A DNA stretch of 64,000 nucleotides from a virus. The DNA lies in the IMG/VR virus record IMGVR_UViG_3300029309_000014, positions 1 through 64,000 of that record; one strand, given 5' to 3'. Below, piece after piece: positions 1 through 7,485 of this stretch; within the stretch, counting starts at the first letter, position 1, and each line of letters begins with the position of its first letter. A program made the position numbers and the translations under genes. A model generated the notes under the pieces. The model made no database searches. It saw only the letters and a list, made by a program, of their open reading frames with translations, and was not told where the DNA came from.

Positions 1-256
1 TGTCACTGCTATCAATCCAAATCTGAAATCGGTTTTGAGCATCAGCACCAGCCGAATAAAGTACATGATCACCGCTTGATGTAAGGCTGCGTTTAACCCA
101 ACAACTAAACGTAAATGTCCTACGATTACCGGCAGACGCAGGGGTTCTTGTTAATCTCTGACTCAACCCATCATCAAACTTCAACGATTGATCAAGCAGA
201 TGGCTGTAAAAGCCTGTGCTTACTTCTCCTGAACCTGCTGCTTGAATTATACTCAT
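1..256 (-). CDS. Large LamG-type tail fibre, N-terminal fragment (copy A), cut by window edge
   Basis: This is the first 85 codons of a tail-fibre-like protein; the rest lies before position 1. It starts with MSIIQAAGSGEVSTGFY and continues into a concanavalin A-like (LamG) strand region (RTFTFSCWVKRS). It is almost identical to the start of the 1158-residue gene at 55738-59214, differing mainly around residues 18-23. The start is the ATG at 254-256. It lies just downstream of the 330-residue fibre-associated gene, as in copy B. A host-contact role is inferred from the family. Confidence 0.8.
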   Translation of the reverse strand, partial: MSIIQAAGSGEVSTGFYSHLLDQSLKFDDGLSQRLTRTPASAGNRRTFTFSCWVKRSLTSSGDHVLYSAGADAQNRFQIWIDSSD

Positions 257-265
257 AATTAAACC

Positions 266-1258
266 CTAAGTTAAGATAGCCGTAGCACCTACAAGAATTG
301 TATTATTCCCGCTAGCCGCAGTTACATAATATGTCACAAAGTAAGTACCTGTTGCACTCAACGCAGTCAAAACATCTGCATTTATGGCTACATCCGCGTG
401 TGCGCTAACTGTATGATTGCCACCATTTACAAATTTAATAGAGCCTGATTGACCAGCAGCTTTGTTTGTGAAGGTCATTGTGACACTTCCTGCGGTTGTC
501 GTGGTAAAATTGTTCCCTACTTCCAAATCATAAGTCGCATCATTTTCAGCGGTTATTGTGCTGCCGATTGCTCTGCCAACTACTGTAACATCATCATTTA
601 CAGTTAAAATTGTTGTGCCTGTTGCAATAGAAGCTACAGTCGCATCCGCATCATTTTTAATAGTAACATCTGATGTAGAGCCTTGACCTGTTAGTATCAG
701 CCCCTCTGCCGCAGTAAAACCAATCGCTGCATCATCTCCAGCCGCAGTATCTCCTGCGGCTTGTAATGTCCCTGCCGCAACAATATCGGCAGCAGCATTG
801 AATGTACCAGCTATAGATAAATCAGTAAGAGCATCAACCACTGCCGCGCCACTACCTGCTCCATCCAGATAAACCATAGATACCTGACCATTTGGTATGG
901 TTACATTTGCTCCAGATCCTTGACTAATTATGATGCTATAAGGACCAGAACTACCACTGTCTGTAGTGGCATTCTCAATTATATGAACCCTGCTATTAGT
1001 ATTCGGACCAATAGTAATTGTACAGTTTGAGTCTAAAGCACCTGTATACTTAATATACATAGCTCTAGCTTGATCGGTAGATCCATCAGCTACTGTGCTT
1101 GTATGGGTATCAGCATTTGTTGTTATAGCTTCTGTGCCAAAACCAAAGGCTTCCCCAATAAGCTCAAGGTTAGTATTAGTTGTTGTTCCCCAAGTACCAG
1201 AACCATCGCCAGTACCTAGCTCATTAAGTCTTAGATCATTTACATAGGTGCTTGCCAT
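266..1258 (-). CDS. Tail fibre-associated structural protein (copy A)
   Basis: A 330-residue protein rich in Thr, Ala, Gly and Asn. The opening residues (MASTYVNDLRLNELGTGDGSG) and the remainder, built of short beta-prone segments such as TSDVTIKND and GSIKFVNGG, are typical of phage tail-fibre or tail-needle proteins in marine viruses. No enzyme motif is visible. The homologue at 59224-60216 is the most conserved pair of the duplicated cassette, with substitutions concentrated around residues 45-75 and 240-250. It sits between a small repeat protein and the large LamG fibre gene, so a role in fibre attachment or as a short fibre is likely but not shown. Confidence 0.7.
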   Translation of the reverse strand: MASTYVNDLRLNELGTGDGSGTWGTTTNTNLELIGEAFGFGTEAITTNADTHTSTVADGSTDQARAMYIKYTGALDSNCTITIGPNTNSRVHIIENATTDSGSSGPYSIIISQGSGANVTIPNGQVSMVYLDGAGSGAAVVDALTDLSIAGTFNAAADIVAAGTLQAAGDTAAGDDAAIGFTAAEGLILTGQGSTSDVTIKNDADATVASIATGTTILTVNDDVTVVGRAIGSTITAENDATYDLEVGNNFTTTTAGSVTMTFTNKAAGQSGSIKFVNGGNHTVSAHADVAINADVLTALSATGTYFVTYYVTAASGNNTILVGATAILT

Positions 1259-1268
1259 TTTTCTGTCC

Positions 1269-1739
1269 TTACGCTGCTATATCTGTCCAATTAGGTGTTT
1301 GTGAAACTGTAACTCCTGCCCAACTTGGTGTTTGTGATGGAACTATTGGTCTATAAAGTATTTCTTCTCCTACCGCACCTGTCCCGACTACACCTGTGGG
1401 AAACACTCCTATTGAAGCTATAGGTGCTACCGTCCCTGTTCCTAATGTGGCAGTTATAGAGTTACCTGTAACCGCGAAAGTCGCCGCACCTGTTTCGGTA
1501 GTGTTTCCTAACGTACTTGTTCCAGCAGACCCAGTAACCGCAAAAGACGCTGTTCCTGCTACACTAACAGTTCCTACTGCACCTGTTGCCGCTACTCCCG
1601 TTGCAGGAATTTCTAGCACATTTTGTACAGTGGGGGATCCTAATGCGGTAGTTCCAGCAACTCCTGTTACAGCAAGTGGAACACTTTGGTTCCACGCACC
1701 TTCACCCCAAGTTCCTCTACCCCATCCTGTTAACGACAT
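1269..1739 (-). CDS. Glycine/threonine repeat tail protein (copy A)
   Basis: A 156-residue protein starting MSLTGWGRGTWGEGAWN, a GWG-x-G-x-WG motif seen in many uncultured phage tail genes. The rest consists of about five imperfect repeats of 20-25 residues of the type VTGxxGTxxLGxxT, likely to form beta hairpins. It ends with tandem SQTPxW units. The homologue at 60227-60697 has the same length with substitutions scattered through the repeats. A similar GWGxGTWG segment occurs in the stabilisation-like protein at 53267-55153. Probably a minor virion or fibre component. Confidence 0.65.
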   Translation of the reverse strand: MSLTGWGRGTWGEGAWNQSVPLAVTGVAGTTALGSPTVQNVLEIPATGVAATGAVGTVSVAGTASFAVTGSAGTSTLGNTTETGAATFAVTGNSITATLGTGTVAPIASIGVFPTGVVGTGAVGEEILYRPIVPSQTPSWAGVTVSQTPNWTDIAA

Positions 1740-1750
1740 AGGCTACCTCA

Positions 1751-2203
1751 TTAGGCTATCCGAATGATTGCATTACTTGCATCTGCTGTCGGAAACTGAA
1801 TTGTAAATGTCCCTGAAGTAGATGTTTTATTTGAAGTAAAATCCAATACCGCAACAGCTTTATTACTGTTCGTGCTATTATATATCAAAGCACCCATTGC
1901 TGTAATAGTAGCTGATGTAAAACTTAAATCAGCGAAATCAGTAAGTGCAGTTGTACCAGATGTAGTTGGTGCGACTTTAGTAAGCGTTCCACCCCCAGAG
2001 GAATATGTGCCACTGTCTGCAACCTCACCAGTAGTAGTGAATGCGGTTGTTGCTGCACCAAGAGTAGCTGTAGTGCTTGATTTACCGCCACTACCCTCTG
2101 CGTATAGAGCAAGTTTAAATGTGTTACCGTTTGTTGCGAAATTGTGTGTGCCTAGCATTAACTCTTGTTTAAATGCGGTACACATTGCTTGTGTAATTGC
2201 CAT
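1751..2203 (-). CDS. Conserved phage structural protein (copy A)
   Basis: A 150-residue protein beginning MAITQAMCTAFKQELMLGTHNF. The pattern FKQELMxGxHxF followed by FKLALY is common in virion genes of marine podoviruses and cyanophages, where it is only known as a conserved structural protein. The remainder is beta-rich (TTSGTTALTDFADLSF). The next gene on its 5' side ends within its start codon (TAATG-type junction at 2203), suggesting translational coupling. The homologue at 60709-61161 differs at roughly one residue in ten. Exact role unknown. Confidence 0.7.
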   Translation of the reverse strand: MAITQAMCTAFKQELMLGTHNFATNGNTFKLALYAEGSGGKSSTTATLGAATTAFTTTGEVADSGTYSSGGGTLTKVAPTTSGTTALTDFADLSFTSATITAMGALIYNSTNSNKAVAVLDFTSNKTSTSGTFTIQFPTADASNAIIRIA

Positions 2204-2490
2204 TACAGTCTCCCAATAGCTTCTGCTAATTCAATTTGTCCAGCTTCACGAACCTTCGCGCAAATACTAGCACGTTCTTCTTTCCTCGCCAACTCTATAT
2301 AGTATTGCGCTAGATTTCTTACTCTATCCCTAAATGCCTCAGCTTGTAAACGTATTGGCTCTGGGGCATCTTCAGATACATATAATAGTTTATTTGCTAA
2401 CATTTCAGATATTTGGTCATTAGATAAACCTCCATTTTCAGAGGTCATAACTTTTACAGAGCCGACTGACCCAGTGCTAATATCAAACAT
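2203..2490 (-). CDS. Small conserved virion-region protein (copy A)
   Basis: A 95-residue protein. The chosen ATG (MFDISTGSVGSV) has a GGGAGG ribosome site seven bases upstream; an in-frame TTG further upstream lacks one. The C-terminal half is helical and charged and strongly conserved with copy B (APEPIRLQAEAF, NLAQYYIELARKEERASI). It overlaps the upstream gene by eight bases and the downstream start by one. Function not recognised; its placement among adaptor and fibre genes suggests a morphogenesis factor. Confidence 0.65.
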   Translation of the reverse strand: MFDISTGSVGSVKVMTSENGGLSNDQISEMLANKLLYVSEDAPEPIRLQAEAFRDRVRNLAQYYIELARKEERASICAKVREAGQIELAEAIGRL

Positions 2491-3160
2491 TATCATGCCT
2501 CCCAAACATGACAGGGTTACTTTCCACAGGTTCTGGTGGTTTAAACTCAGATTGTTTCACTATCATTAAACCACCCTCCTGCACTGTTTGTACAAGAGGA
2601 TCTTCTAATCTGTGGTATCCGTACAGTTTCTCATTATCTGGAACATTGGTGTCTAATAGAGTAGACCTATGAGCCACTTCTAATTTTATACCTTTACTAG
2701 CAGCTATAGCGCACCAAAACTCTACACAAGCCCTGCCTGATTCAGCCGTATTTACATCTTTGTAAGTGAAGTCTAAACCATACAAACAAAGGCAAGTTAC
2801 TTTTTTCCATATTGCGTATGCTATTGCGTAAGCGACAGTATTATTGAAATAACAATAACCTAGCTCTGTAGCGACTTCTTTAAGAGGATAAAGTTTTAGT
2901 TGTTTAACTCTTTTATCTAGCTGACAAGTATAGATAGGGTTTTTATTTTTCTCTAAAAACTCTCTAGCTATACCTGTTTGCGTGTGAGCATTTTCCGTAT
3001 CTAAAAACCTAGATACAGGATCCATCATAAAAGTTTTATCAACGTGGATTACCGCACCTATAGAATTGATGCCCCAAACTTCATCAAACTCTTGTGACGC
3101 TACCCTTGCGGCTATGTAATCTGCGTAACTCCCACCTAACCCTACTATAGCTACCTTCAT
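2483..3160 (-). CDS. Rossmann-like conserved phage protein (copy A)
   Basis: A 225-residue protein starting MKVAIVGLGGSYADY, a beta strand and glycine-rich turn typical of a Rossmann fold. The centre has Cys- and aromatic-rich stretches (YCYFNNTVAYAIAYAIW, LCLYGLDFTY) and a later ACVEFWCA motif; the C-terminus (EKLYGYHRLEDPLV) is highly conserved with copy B. Such proteins occur in marine phage tail modules with no assigned function; a nucleotide- or sugar-binding role is only inference from the first 15 residues. It overlaps the adaptor gene by four bases (ATGA). Confidence 0.65.
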   Translation of the reverse strand: MKVAIVGLGGSYADYIAARVASQEFDEVWGINSIGAVIHVDKTFMMDPVSRFLDTENAHTQTGIAREFLEKNKNPIYTCQLDKRVKQLKLYPLKEVATELGYCYFNNTVAYAIAYAIWKKVTCLCLYGLDFTYKDVNTAESGRACVEFWCAIAASKGIKLEVAHRSTLLDTNVPDNEKLYGYHRLEDPLVQTVQEGGLMIVKQSEFKPPEPVESNPVMFGRHDNV

Positions 3161-4011
3161 GTTCTTGCCCGATCGGGTAGTCCTCTTCTATAAGCATCGG
3201 AATTTTCACGAGCTTCAGCAAGGTCTTTTACTCTACTAATTGCCTCTCCAAATCTGCCGTTATACAGATTCATCATATCTTGTTCACCTTTCATATAGGT
3301 GTATGCTTCAAATAAACTGCCGTACAACATCGCATTTGGTGCGTTTTCACTCAAAAATGTTTTAGTTGTGTCGGCAGAAGTAGAAACAACCACTCCAGTA
3401 GCACCGCTTGTGCCACCTGTCACAGTTTCTCCAACAGTGAACGTTCCTGTTGGAATAATCACAACAAACTCTGTAGCTGAAGTAATTGAGCTAATCGTAG
3501 TGCTTTCTGCACTTGTGCCGCCTGTTATAGTTTCTCCAGCTACAAAAGTGCCGGAAACACTACTCACAGTAAGACTAAAAGTGCTTTCTGATAAACTTGT
3601 AGGACGATAATAGTAATGAAGTTCTGTATCAAAATTTGCATTTGGCGTAGGGGCTAATATAAAAGTTTGATGGTCATAAGCAGCATAGTATCTAGGTATA
3701 CCAGTTGTGCTTGAATTTGGATTAAACTCTTGCAGATAATTAACGTCTTTTTGTAATAGAAAAATTTTATTGCTAGAGCTCGTAATAGAAAGACTAAACG
3801 AAGCTAAATAGTCCGTGGGGGTAGCTAAGAATTGATTACCAGATGTTATGGAACCAGAAACATTTTTACGAAAAAACTCTAAATCAACAGTTGAAAAAAT
3901 GCGTTGCTCTGTTGATTGAATAAATCTGTTTAGATTAGAAACAAAGCTAGTCTCATTATTATCTGTATAGTCTTGTATAGCCGACTTTAATTCTGTGTAT
4001 GTGTAACTCAT
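3157..4011 (-). CDS. Tail adaptor protein, SU10-adaptor/gp11-like (copy A)
   Basis: Probably the adaptor ring between portal and tail. The protein starts at the ATG overlapping the previous stop (MSYTYTELKSAIQDYTDN), giving 284 residues. The N-terminal helices (FVSNLNRFIQSTEQRIF), the membrane-like strand FLATPTDYLASFSLSI, the segment FNPNSSTTGIPRYYA and the ELHYYYRP motif match the adaptor family of short-tailed phages. Residues about 155-215 hold an inserted pair of repeats, each with GET[IV]TGGTS, absent from minimal adaptors. The C-terminus is helical (LYGSLFEAYTYMKGEQD). Copy B at 62115-62969 keeps the insert. Confidence 0.75.
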   Translation of the reverse strand: MSYTYTELKSAIQDYTDNNETSFVSNLNRFIQSTEQRIFSTVDLEFFRKNVSGSITSGNQFLATPTDYLASFSLSITSSSNKIFLLQKDVNYLQEFNPNSSTTGIPRYYAAYDHQTFILAPTPNANFDTELHYYYRPTSLSESTFSLTVSSVSGTFVAGETITGGTSAESTTISSITSATEFVVIIPTGTFTVGETVTGGTSGATGVVVSTSADTTKTFLSENAPNAMLYGSLFEAYTYMKGEQDMMNLYNGRFGEAISRVKDLAEARENSDAYRRGLPDRART

Positions 4012-4781
4012 GGTGTGTTTGCTTGCCATCCCATGCCGCTATGATTAGTACAATAGTAATACAGCGTTGGAGCTCCAGAAGCTACTGTTATTTGAGTATA
4101 AGCCCCAGAAGATCCAGGAGTTCCGTTTGTTGTAACTCCTGTTGTGTACTGAGAACCGCCCCCATGCGTGCCGTTTGCAGTTGTGCTAAACCTTAATGGA
4201 TGCCCTGAATTAGAAGAATCGCTTTGATCAAATCTATAAGTGCTACCCTCTGATAAACTTAATAATACATCCGATGTAGCAGTAGAACCATTTATTGCAA
4301 ATTTATTAGAAGAACCCACATTGTAATAAGGATGATTAACTGGATTGCCTCCGACCACTGTTACAGTATATGTTGCTGCTATAGCAGAACCTGTTCCAGA
4401 AGCTGTAACTGTGCCAACTGATCCTGTGCCAGAAACTCCTGTAATAACTGAGGTCACAGGTGTAGTTACATCACCTCCAAATGTAACTGTTCCTACTTGT
4501 CCTGTAATAGATGGGAGGTTCGGCTCTTTTGCAAAAGTATCATCATTAGTGACAGGAAAAGAAACAGTTATGTCTTGTGTTTCAGAAACATCAGGTCTCG
4601 GTTTATATAATGCCTCTGCATCTGCTCCTGTTTGGGTAGGCTCTAATTGTCTTGCTTTAGGTTCATAGCATTCAGGACATACTTTCAGATTATTCCACTC
4701 TTCACGCAAATCGAGGTAGGGGTATCTAAAACCACACCTATCGCAGATACCATAAGAATATTTGCCCAGAGCGTATGCCAT
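4008..4781 (-). CDS. Zinc-ribbon plus cupredoxin-like virion protein (copy A)
   Basis: A 257-residue protein. Near residues 13-16 and 36-39 there are CDRC and CPEC pairs, a classic zinc ribbon. The middle holds short beta repeats (TGQVGTVTFGG, GVSGTGSVGTVT). The last 125 residues resemble a small cupredoxin: YRFDQSDSS, GHPLRFS with a candidate His ligand, then YYYCTNHSGMGW, which supplies Cys, His and Met in C-x2-H-x2-M order like a type 1 copper site. Copper binding is inference. The ATG at 4781 overlaps the preceding stop by one base. In copy B the cupredoxin part is almost unchanged but the zinc-ribbon cysteines are gone. Confidence 0.65.
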   Translation of the reverse strand: MAYALGKYSYGICDRCGFRYPYLDLREEWNNLKVCPECYEPKARQLEPTQTGADAEALYKPRPDVSETQDITVSFPVTNDDTFAKEPNLPSITGQVGTVTFGGDVTTPVTSVITGVSGTGSVGTVTASGTGSAIAATYTVTVVGGNPVNHPYYNVGSSNKFAINGSTATSDVLLSLSEGSTYRFDQSDSSNSGHPLRFSTTANGTHGGGSQYTTGVTTNGTPGSSGAYTQITVASGAPTLYYYCTNHSGMGWQANTP

Positions 4782-5458
4782 CAACCAAACCCATAGTAAT
4801 CTCTTCTAGGAACCAAACTGAGATTAGCTCTATCTACATCTTCATAAGCTGCGCGAGCAAATTCTTCTTCATAAACCGCCTTTAAAATTTGTATTCTATC
4901 AGGAGCTTTTTTCATCGCAAGATAGTAAGCCAATCCCGCAGCTAAACAAGGGTAAAACCTAAAAGGAACATCCAATGTATCTGTTGCGGAGTCTGCATCT
5001 TGTATACGAGTCAACCTATCGTATACTAATGTATACGCCTTATCAGGGGTAGGCCATAATCTGATTTGTGGGGTTATTTGCCTATCCACATACCATTGGC
5101 TCGGTTGCGCCTCTGTATTTTTGCTCGGTATATTTATAAAAGTATCTCTACTTATACGAGTTATTTGAGTGTCCGATTGAGAGGTTCCTGTCCCTGTTCT
5201 TATGACAGCACTCAAAATATCAATCGTATCAGCAGGAAGAGAATATATAGCAGTGCTTGCCGTTATGGAAAGAGTACTTTGCTCTATAGTCCACCTATTT
5301 AAACCCCTATTTGCCCAATCAGCAAATAACAGATTCATAGAACGTTTAGCCGTTTTTAAATCATAACCTGTTCTAACCTCTAAGCCACAACGCTCAAAAG
5401 CTTCCTCAATGTAATCACTTACATCAAGTTCAAAATCTGTGGACTCAGAGGTAGCCAT
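4781..5458 (-). CDS. Tail accessory/head completion protein, gp4-like (copy A)
   Basis: A 225-residue protein starting MATSESTDFELDVSDYIEEAFERCG. The segment LKTAKRSMNLLFADWANRGLNRW, followed by YSLPADTIDILSAVIR and QWYVDRQ, is the pattern of short-tailed phage accessory factors (P22 gp4-like) that stack on the portal. The C-terminal FRFYPCLAAGLAYYLAMK is very conserved. It lies directly upstream of the cupredoxin-like and adaptor genes, fitting a connector role. A diverged, edge-truncated homologue is at 63751-64000. Confidence 0.7.
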   Translation of the reverse strand: MATSESTDFELDVSDYIEEAFERCGLEVRTGYDLKTAKRSMNLLFADWANRGLNRWTIEQSTLSITASTAIYSLPADTIDILSAVIRTGTGTSQSDTQITRISRDTFINIPSKNTEAQPSQWYVDRQITPQIRLWPTPDKAYTLVYDRLTRIQDADSATDTLDVPFRFYPCLAAGLAYYLAMKKAPDRIQILKAVYEEEFARAAYEDVDRANLSLVPRRDYYGFG

Positions 5459-5724
5459 TAGCTATACGGACCTTTGATAACTTTTGGGTTATTTCTGTTG
5501 ACCATACCACCTTTTGACATTTTCATTGGCTTTTTGACCATACCGCCTTTAGCCATTTTTTTCATGTCTTTTTTGACCATACCGCCTTTAGCCATCTTCA
5601 TTTTTTTGACCATACCGCCTTTAGCCATCTTGGTCTTTTTGACCATACCGCCTTTAGCCATTTTTCTTGGCTTTTTTACCATGCCGCCTTTTGCGTACAT
5701 TTTCTTTTTCATCTTTTTCGCCAT
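5458..5724 (-). CDS. Lysine-rich KGGM-repeat basic protein
   Basis: An 88-residue protein made almost entirely of six copies of a MAKGGMVKK-type unit separated by one to five basic residues, ending NPKVIKGPYS. The start chosen is ATG-GCG at 5722-5724, which has GAGGATG upstream; longer readings lack a site. It overlaps the end of the upstream 250-residue gene by about 70 bases in another frame. Such repeats recur in marine phage genomes without known function. The high positive charge and regular glycines suggest nucleic-acid contact or packaging, which is inference. Confidence 0.65.
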   Translation of the reverse strand: MAKKMKKKMYAKGGMVKKPRKMAKGGMVKKTKMAKGGMVKKMKMAKGGMVKKDMKKMAKGGMVKKPMKMSKGGMVNRNNPKVIKGPYS

Positions 5725-6406
5725 TTTCTTCATCCTCTTCTGCGTAAAGATTATCAAAGATCCGATTTACATCCATTGTATAGTCTAAATCAGATTTTGA
5801 ATAGTGAATGTGTTGTGAAGGTTTAAACTTAGGAGCACCCTCACCTGTTACATACCAAGCAGGATGTGTAACCCTCACACGATTATTAGGCAAAGCCACA
5901 ATATTTCCTGTCCACTTACCAGCATCTAATAACTCTAACACATGGCTTTGTTTGTGCTGAGCTGGATCATCTGCTACCTCACTATCTGTATAATCAACAG
6001 TGAAAAAATATTTAGCTGGATAAAATTCACCTTCTATCTTAGCAAGCCACGGACAGGGTTGGGCTCTGTTTAAACTGTATACAGAGTGTGTGTGAGACAT
6101 ACAATCCCAAGGCTGTGCTTGGTATACATCCATCGGTTCAGGCCAGCCCTCAAATGCTGTATCACCGACTAAAGCTGTTATTGGCATCCTTGCCCACATA
6201 GCACCACCATGAACGTTTTCTTCACCAGTTATATCACTTTCACAACCTGTAAATAAAACTTGGAAACTCAAGCATCTATTTGGCATAGTCGTTACGGCTA
6301 TTGCCATTGCATGAAGGAACTCTCCATGGAAGTCTTCGTGATTGCAAGTATACTCTCTCCTCACCCAACATTTGAAGTAAGGGACGTTACTTGTTAAAAA
6401 ACTCAT
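5654..6406 (-). CDS. Conserved marine-phage protein of unknown function
   Basis: A 250-residue protein starting MSFLTSNVPYFKCWVRREY. It is rich in aromatic residues, His and Cys (CNHEDFHGEFLHAM, WDCMSHTHSVYSLNRAQPCPW), then carries TGNIVALPNNRVRVTHPAWY and a very acidic-to-basic tail (EEDEENGEKDEK followed by KRRHGKKAKK). The tail overlaps the KGGM-repeat gene. I recognise it as a type of protein found near head genes in uncultured phages but not its function. It starts four bases inside the neighbour's stop (ATGA). Confidence 0.6.
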   Translation of the reverse strand: MSFLTSNVPYFKCWVRREYTCNHEDFHGEFLHAMAIAVTTMPNRCLSFQVLFTGCESDITGEENVHGGAMWARMPITALVGDTAFEGWPEPMDVYQAQPWDCMSHTHSVYSLNRAQPCPWLAKIEGEFYPAKYFFTVDYTDSEVADDPAQHKQSHVLELLDAGKWTGNIVALPNNRVRVTHPAWYVTGEGAPKFKPSQHIHYSKSDLDYTMDVNRIFDNLYAEEDEENGEKDEKENVRKRRHGKKAKKNG

Positions 6407-6675
6407 GTTTTCTTCTTAGCCTCCTTTTTGGGCTTTTTACCTTTGCCAAAAATATGTGCATCTACCTTGGCTGCTTTGCCACCAGTTAAAACACTATTCA
6501 CTCTAGCCATTGCCCATTGGCTAGGTGTTGTTCCAGGACGATGTCCTGTTCTATACGCTGCCAACCCCTTATTATAAACCCTACCGAGTTGTCCAGCGGT
6601 AACTTTTTTACCTTTTTTCCGTGCCGCTTCAGCTTTTTTTGCGAGTGACTTTTTTGTTGCTGCGCTCAGTGCCAT
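6403..6675 (-). CDS. Small basic protein, DUF5824-like
   Basis: A 90-residue protein. The ATG at 6673-6675 (MALSAATKKSLAKKAEAARK) is preceded by AAAGGGGAAAAA, so longer readings are not needed. After the lysine-rich N-terminus the motif AAYRTGHRPGTTPSQWAMAR is the hallmark of a small family of unknown function (DUF5824-like, from memory). It is one of several overlapping basic proteins between capsid and adaptor genes. Basic charge suggests DNA or RNA binding; no evidence beyond composition. Confidence 0.65.
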   Translation of the reverse strand: MALSAATKKSLAKKAEAARKKGKKVTAGQLGRVYNKGLAAYRTGHRPGTTPSQWAMARVNSVLTGGKAAKVDAHIFGKGKKPKKEAKKKT

Positions 6676-6961
6676 TTTTTCCCCTTTCTTTACGGATACT
6701 ATCTTTACCTTGCCTAAATATTTGAGCCACTTTTTGTTTGCCCATAACCTTGGCTCTTTGCTCACCAACAGTTAAAATCTGTATTTTTCTAGCAAAAGGT
6801 TTATTAACTTTTTTAACTTTTGCCACAGTAGCTCTTGCATCCGCTGGTGTAGCAAATTTTATCCCTACCGTATCCTTTGGATTTTCATCCGTATAAAGCC
6901 TTCTACCAGAACCTTTAGGTTTTTTTCCTGTTCCTTTTTTTGGATCCTGCTTTTTTACCAT
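6629..6961 (-). CDS. Small basic protein of unknown function
   Basis: A 110-residue lysine-rich protein (MVKKQDPKKGTGKKPKGSGRR) whose centre, ENPKDTVGIKFATPADARATVAKVKKV, looks like a small folded domain with an alternating hydrophobic pattern. The C-terminal third is again basic. It overlaps both neighbours in different frames, as is usual in this stretch. Related sequences occur in marine phages without a function. Likely a virion-packaged or nucleic-acid-binding protein by composition only. Confidence 0.55.
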   Translation of the reverse strand: MVKKQDPKKGTGKKPKGSGRRLYTDENPKDTVGIKFATPADARATVAKVKKVNKPFARKIQILTVGEQRAKVMGKQKVAQIFRQGKDSIRKERGKNGTERSNKKVTRKKS

Positions 6962-7076
6962 ACTCTGTAAACTTTTTATTTTTGAGGAGTGTGCTTAGAG
7001 ACTTAGCTTGTTTAGAATGTAATTTAGAGGCTTTTTTTAAACCTTTAACTACTTTTTTTACTCTTTTTTCGTGCAT
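6915..7076 (-). CDS. 53-residue basic protein
   Basis: A short frame reading MHEKRVKKVVKGLKKASKLHS and then a helical stretch KQAKSLSTLLKNKKFTEYGKK. It overlaps its upstream neighbour (7045-7194) by 32 bases and its downstream neighbour (start 6961) by 47. The alternation of Lys with Val, Leu and Ala would form an amphipathic basic helix. It resembles KxSKxHxKQAK proteins known from marine phage sequences. Real expression is likely from the tiling of the operon but is not proven. Confidence 0.5.
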   Translation of the reverse strand: MHEKRVKKVVKGLKKASKLHSKQAKSLSTLLKNKKFTEYGKKAGSKKRNRKKT

Positions 7077-7194
7077 TTTTTTGACCTCTAGATTTATTTT
7101 TAGCAGCAGTAATTATATCCGCACGAGTAATTTTGTTTCGGGGCGGTGCAAAAGCCGCTAACTTTTTTTGCTTTGCAGATAATTTTTTTGCCAT
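7045..7194 (-). CDS. 49-residue basic protein
   Basis: Reads MAKKLSAKQKKLAAFAPPRNK, then TRADIITAAKNKSRG and a KKSKKSS end. It begins two bases after the stop of the 7197-7481 gene with GGGGGTAAAAAGAAATAGTT upstream. About a third of residues are Lys or Arg. Without this and the previous frame the stretch 6962-7196 would be empty in an otherwise gap-free operon, which supports both. Confidence 0.5.
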   Translation of the reverse strand: MAKKLSAKQKKLAAFAPPRNKITRADIITAAKNKSRGQKNARKKSKKSS

Positions 7195-7196
7195 AA

Positions 7197-7481
7197 CTAT
7201 TTCTTTTTACCCCCAAACATTTTGCGAAATTTTTTGGTATGCACAGATTCTTTTGTTTTCCTTCTAGCTCCTGACTTATTAGTATCACTTGGGAAAACAT
7301 AAGCTGAAGGATCCTTTGCTGATTTACGAGCATTACGTTGTATTTCTTTACGACGTTTAGCTTTATCCCCAGAACTTAAACCAGCTAAATATTTGGCTGG
7401 TATTTTACGTTTTTTATTTTTCTTACGGCTCGCAGGGGCTTTTTTAATCTGTTTTGCCATATTACCACGAGTCATTGCCAT
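7197..7481 (-). CDS. Small basic protein, DUF5872-like
   Basis: A 94-residue protein rich in Lys and Arg. Its centre, IPAKYLAGLSSGDKAKRRKEI, and the later KDPSAYVFPSDT match a small basic phage family (DUF5872-like, from memory). Possible starts are 7481 (MAMTRGN) or 7460 (MAKQIKKAP); neither has a strong ribosome site, and a reading up to 7541 overlaps the neighbour further. Function unknown; same basic cluster. Confidence 0.55.
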   Translation of the reverse strand: MAMTRGNMAKQIKKAPASRKKNKKRKIPAKYLAGLSSGDKAKRRKEIQRNARKSAKDPSAYVFPSDTNKSGARRKTKESVHTKKFRKMFGGKKK

Positions 7482-7485
7482 TATA

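Larger units (their letters stand above)
1..5458. repeat. Diverged long repeat, copy A (pairs with 58959-64000)
   Basis: Eight consecutive minus-strand genes plus the 5' end of the large fibre gene recur at 58959-64000, in the same order and at the same spacing (offset 58,958). The intergenic sequences are also similar. The copies are not identical: the first 256 bases differ from 58959-59214 at about ten positions with no indel, while genes near 3-5 kb are clearly more diverged at protein level. Terminal redundancy of a single phage would give identical copies, so this is either two related genomes in series or an old duplication. Confidence 0.9.

Noticed and set aside
1396-1767. Long plus-strand open frames opposite Thr/Ala/Gly-rich genes (for example 1396-1767, 1872-2219, 60459-60725)
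   Set aside because: They mirror the GC-patterned repeat codons of the real minus-strand genes, have no ribosome site and no recognisable domain.
1-5458. Exact terminal redundancy
   Set aside because: The 5 kb copies are diverged at many positions, so they cannot be simple terminal repeats of a single molecule.
5474-5788. Hydrophobic plus-strand frame opposite the KGGM-repeat gene
   Set aside because: It is the antisense of AAA/ATG/GGC repeats, giving repeated FLTIPPLAIF; no start signal or independent support.
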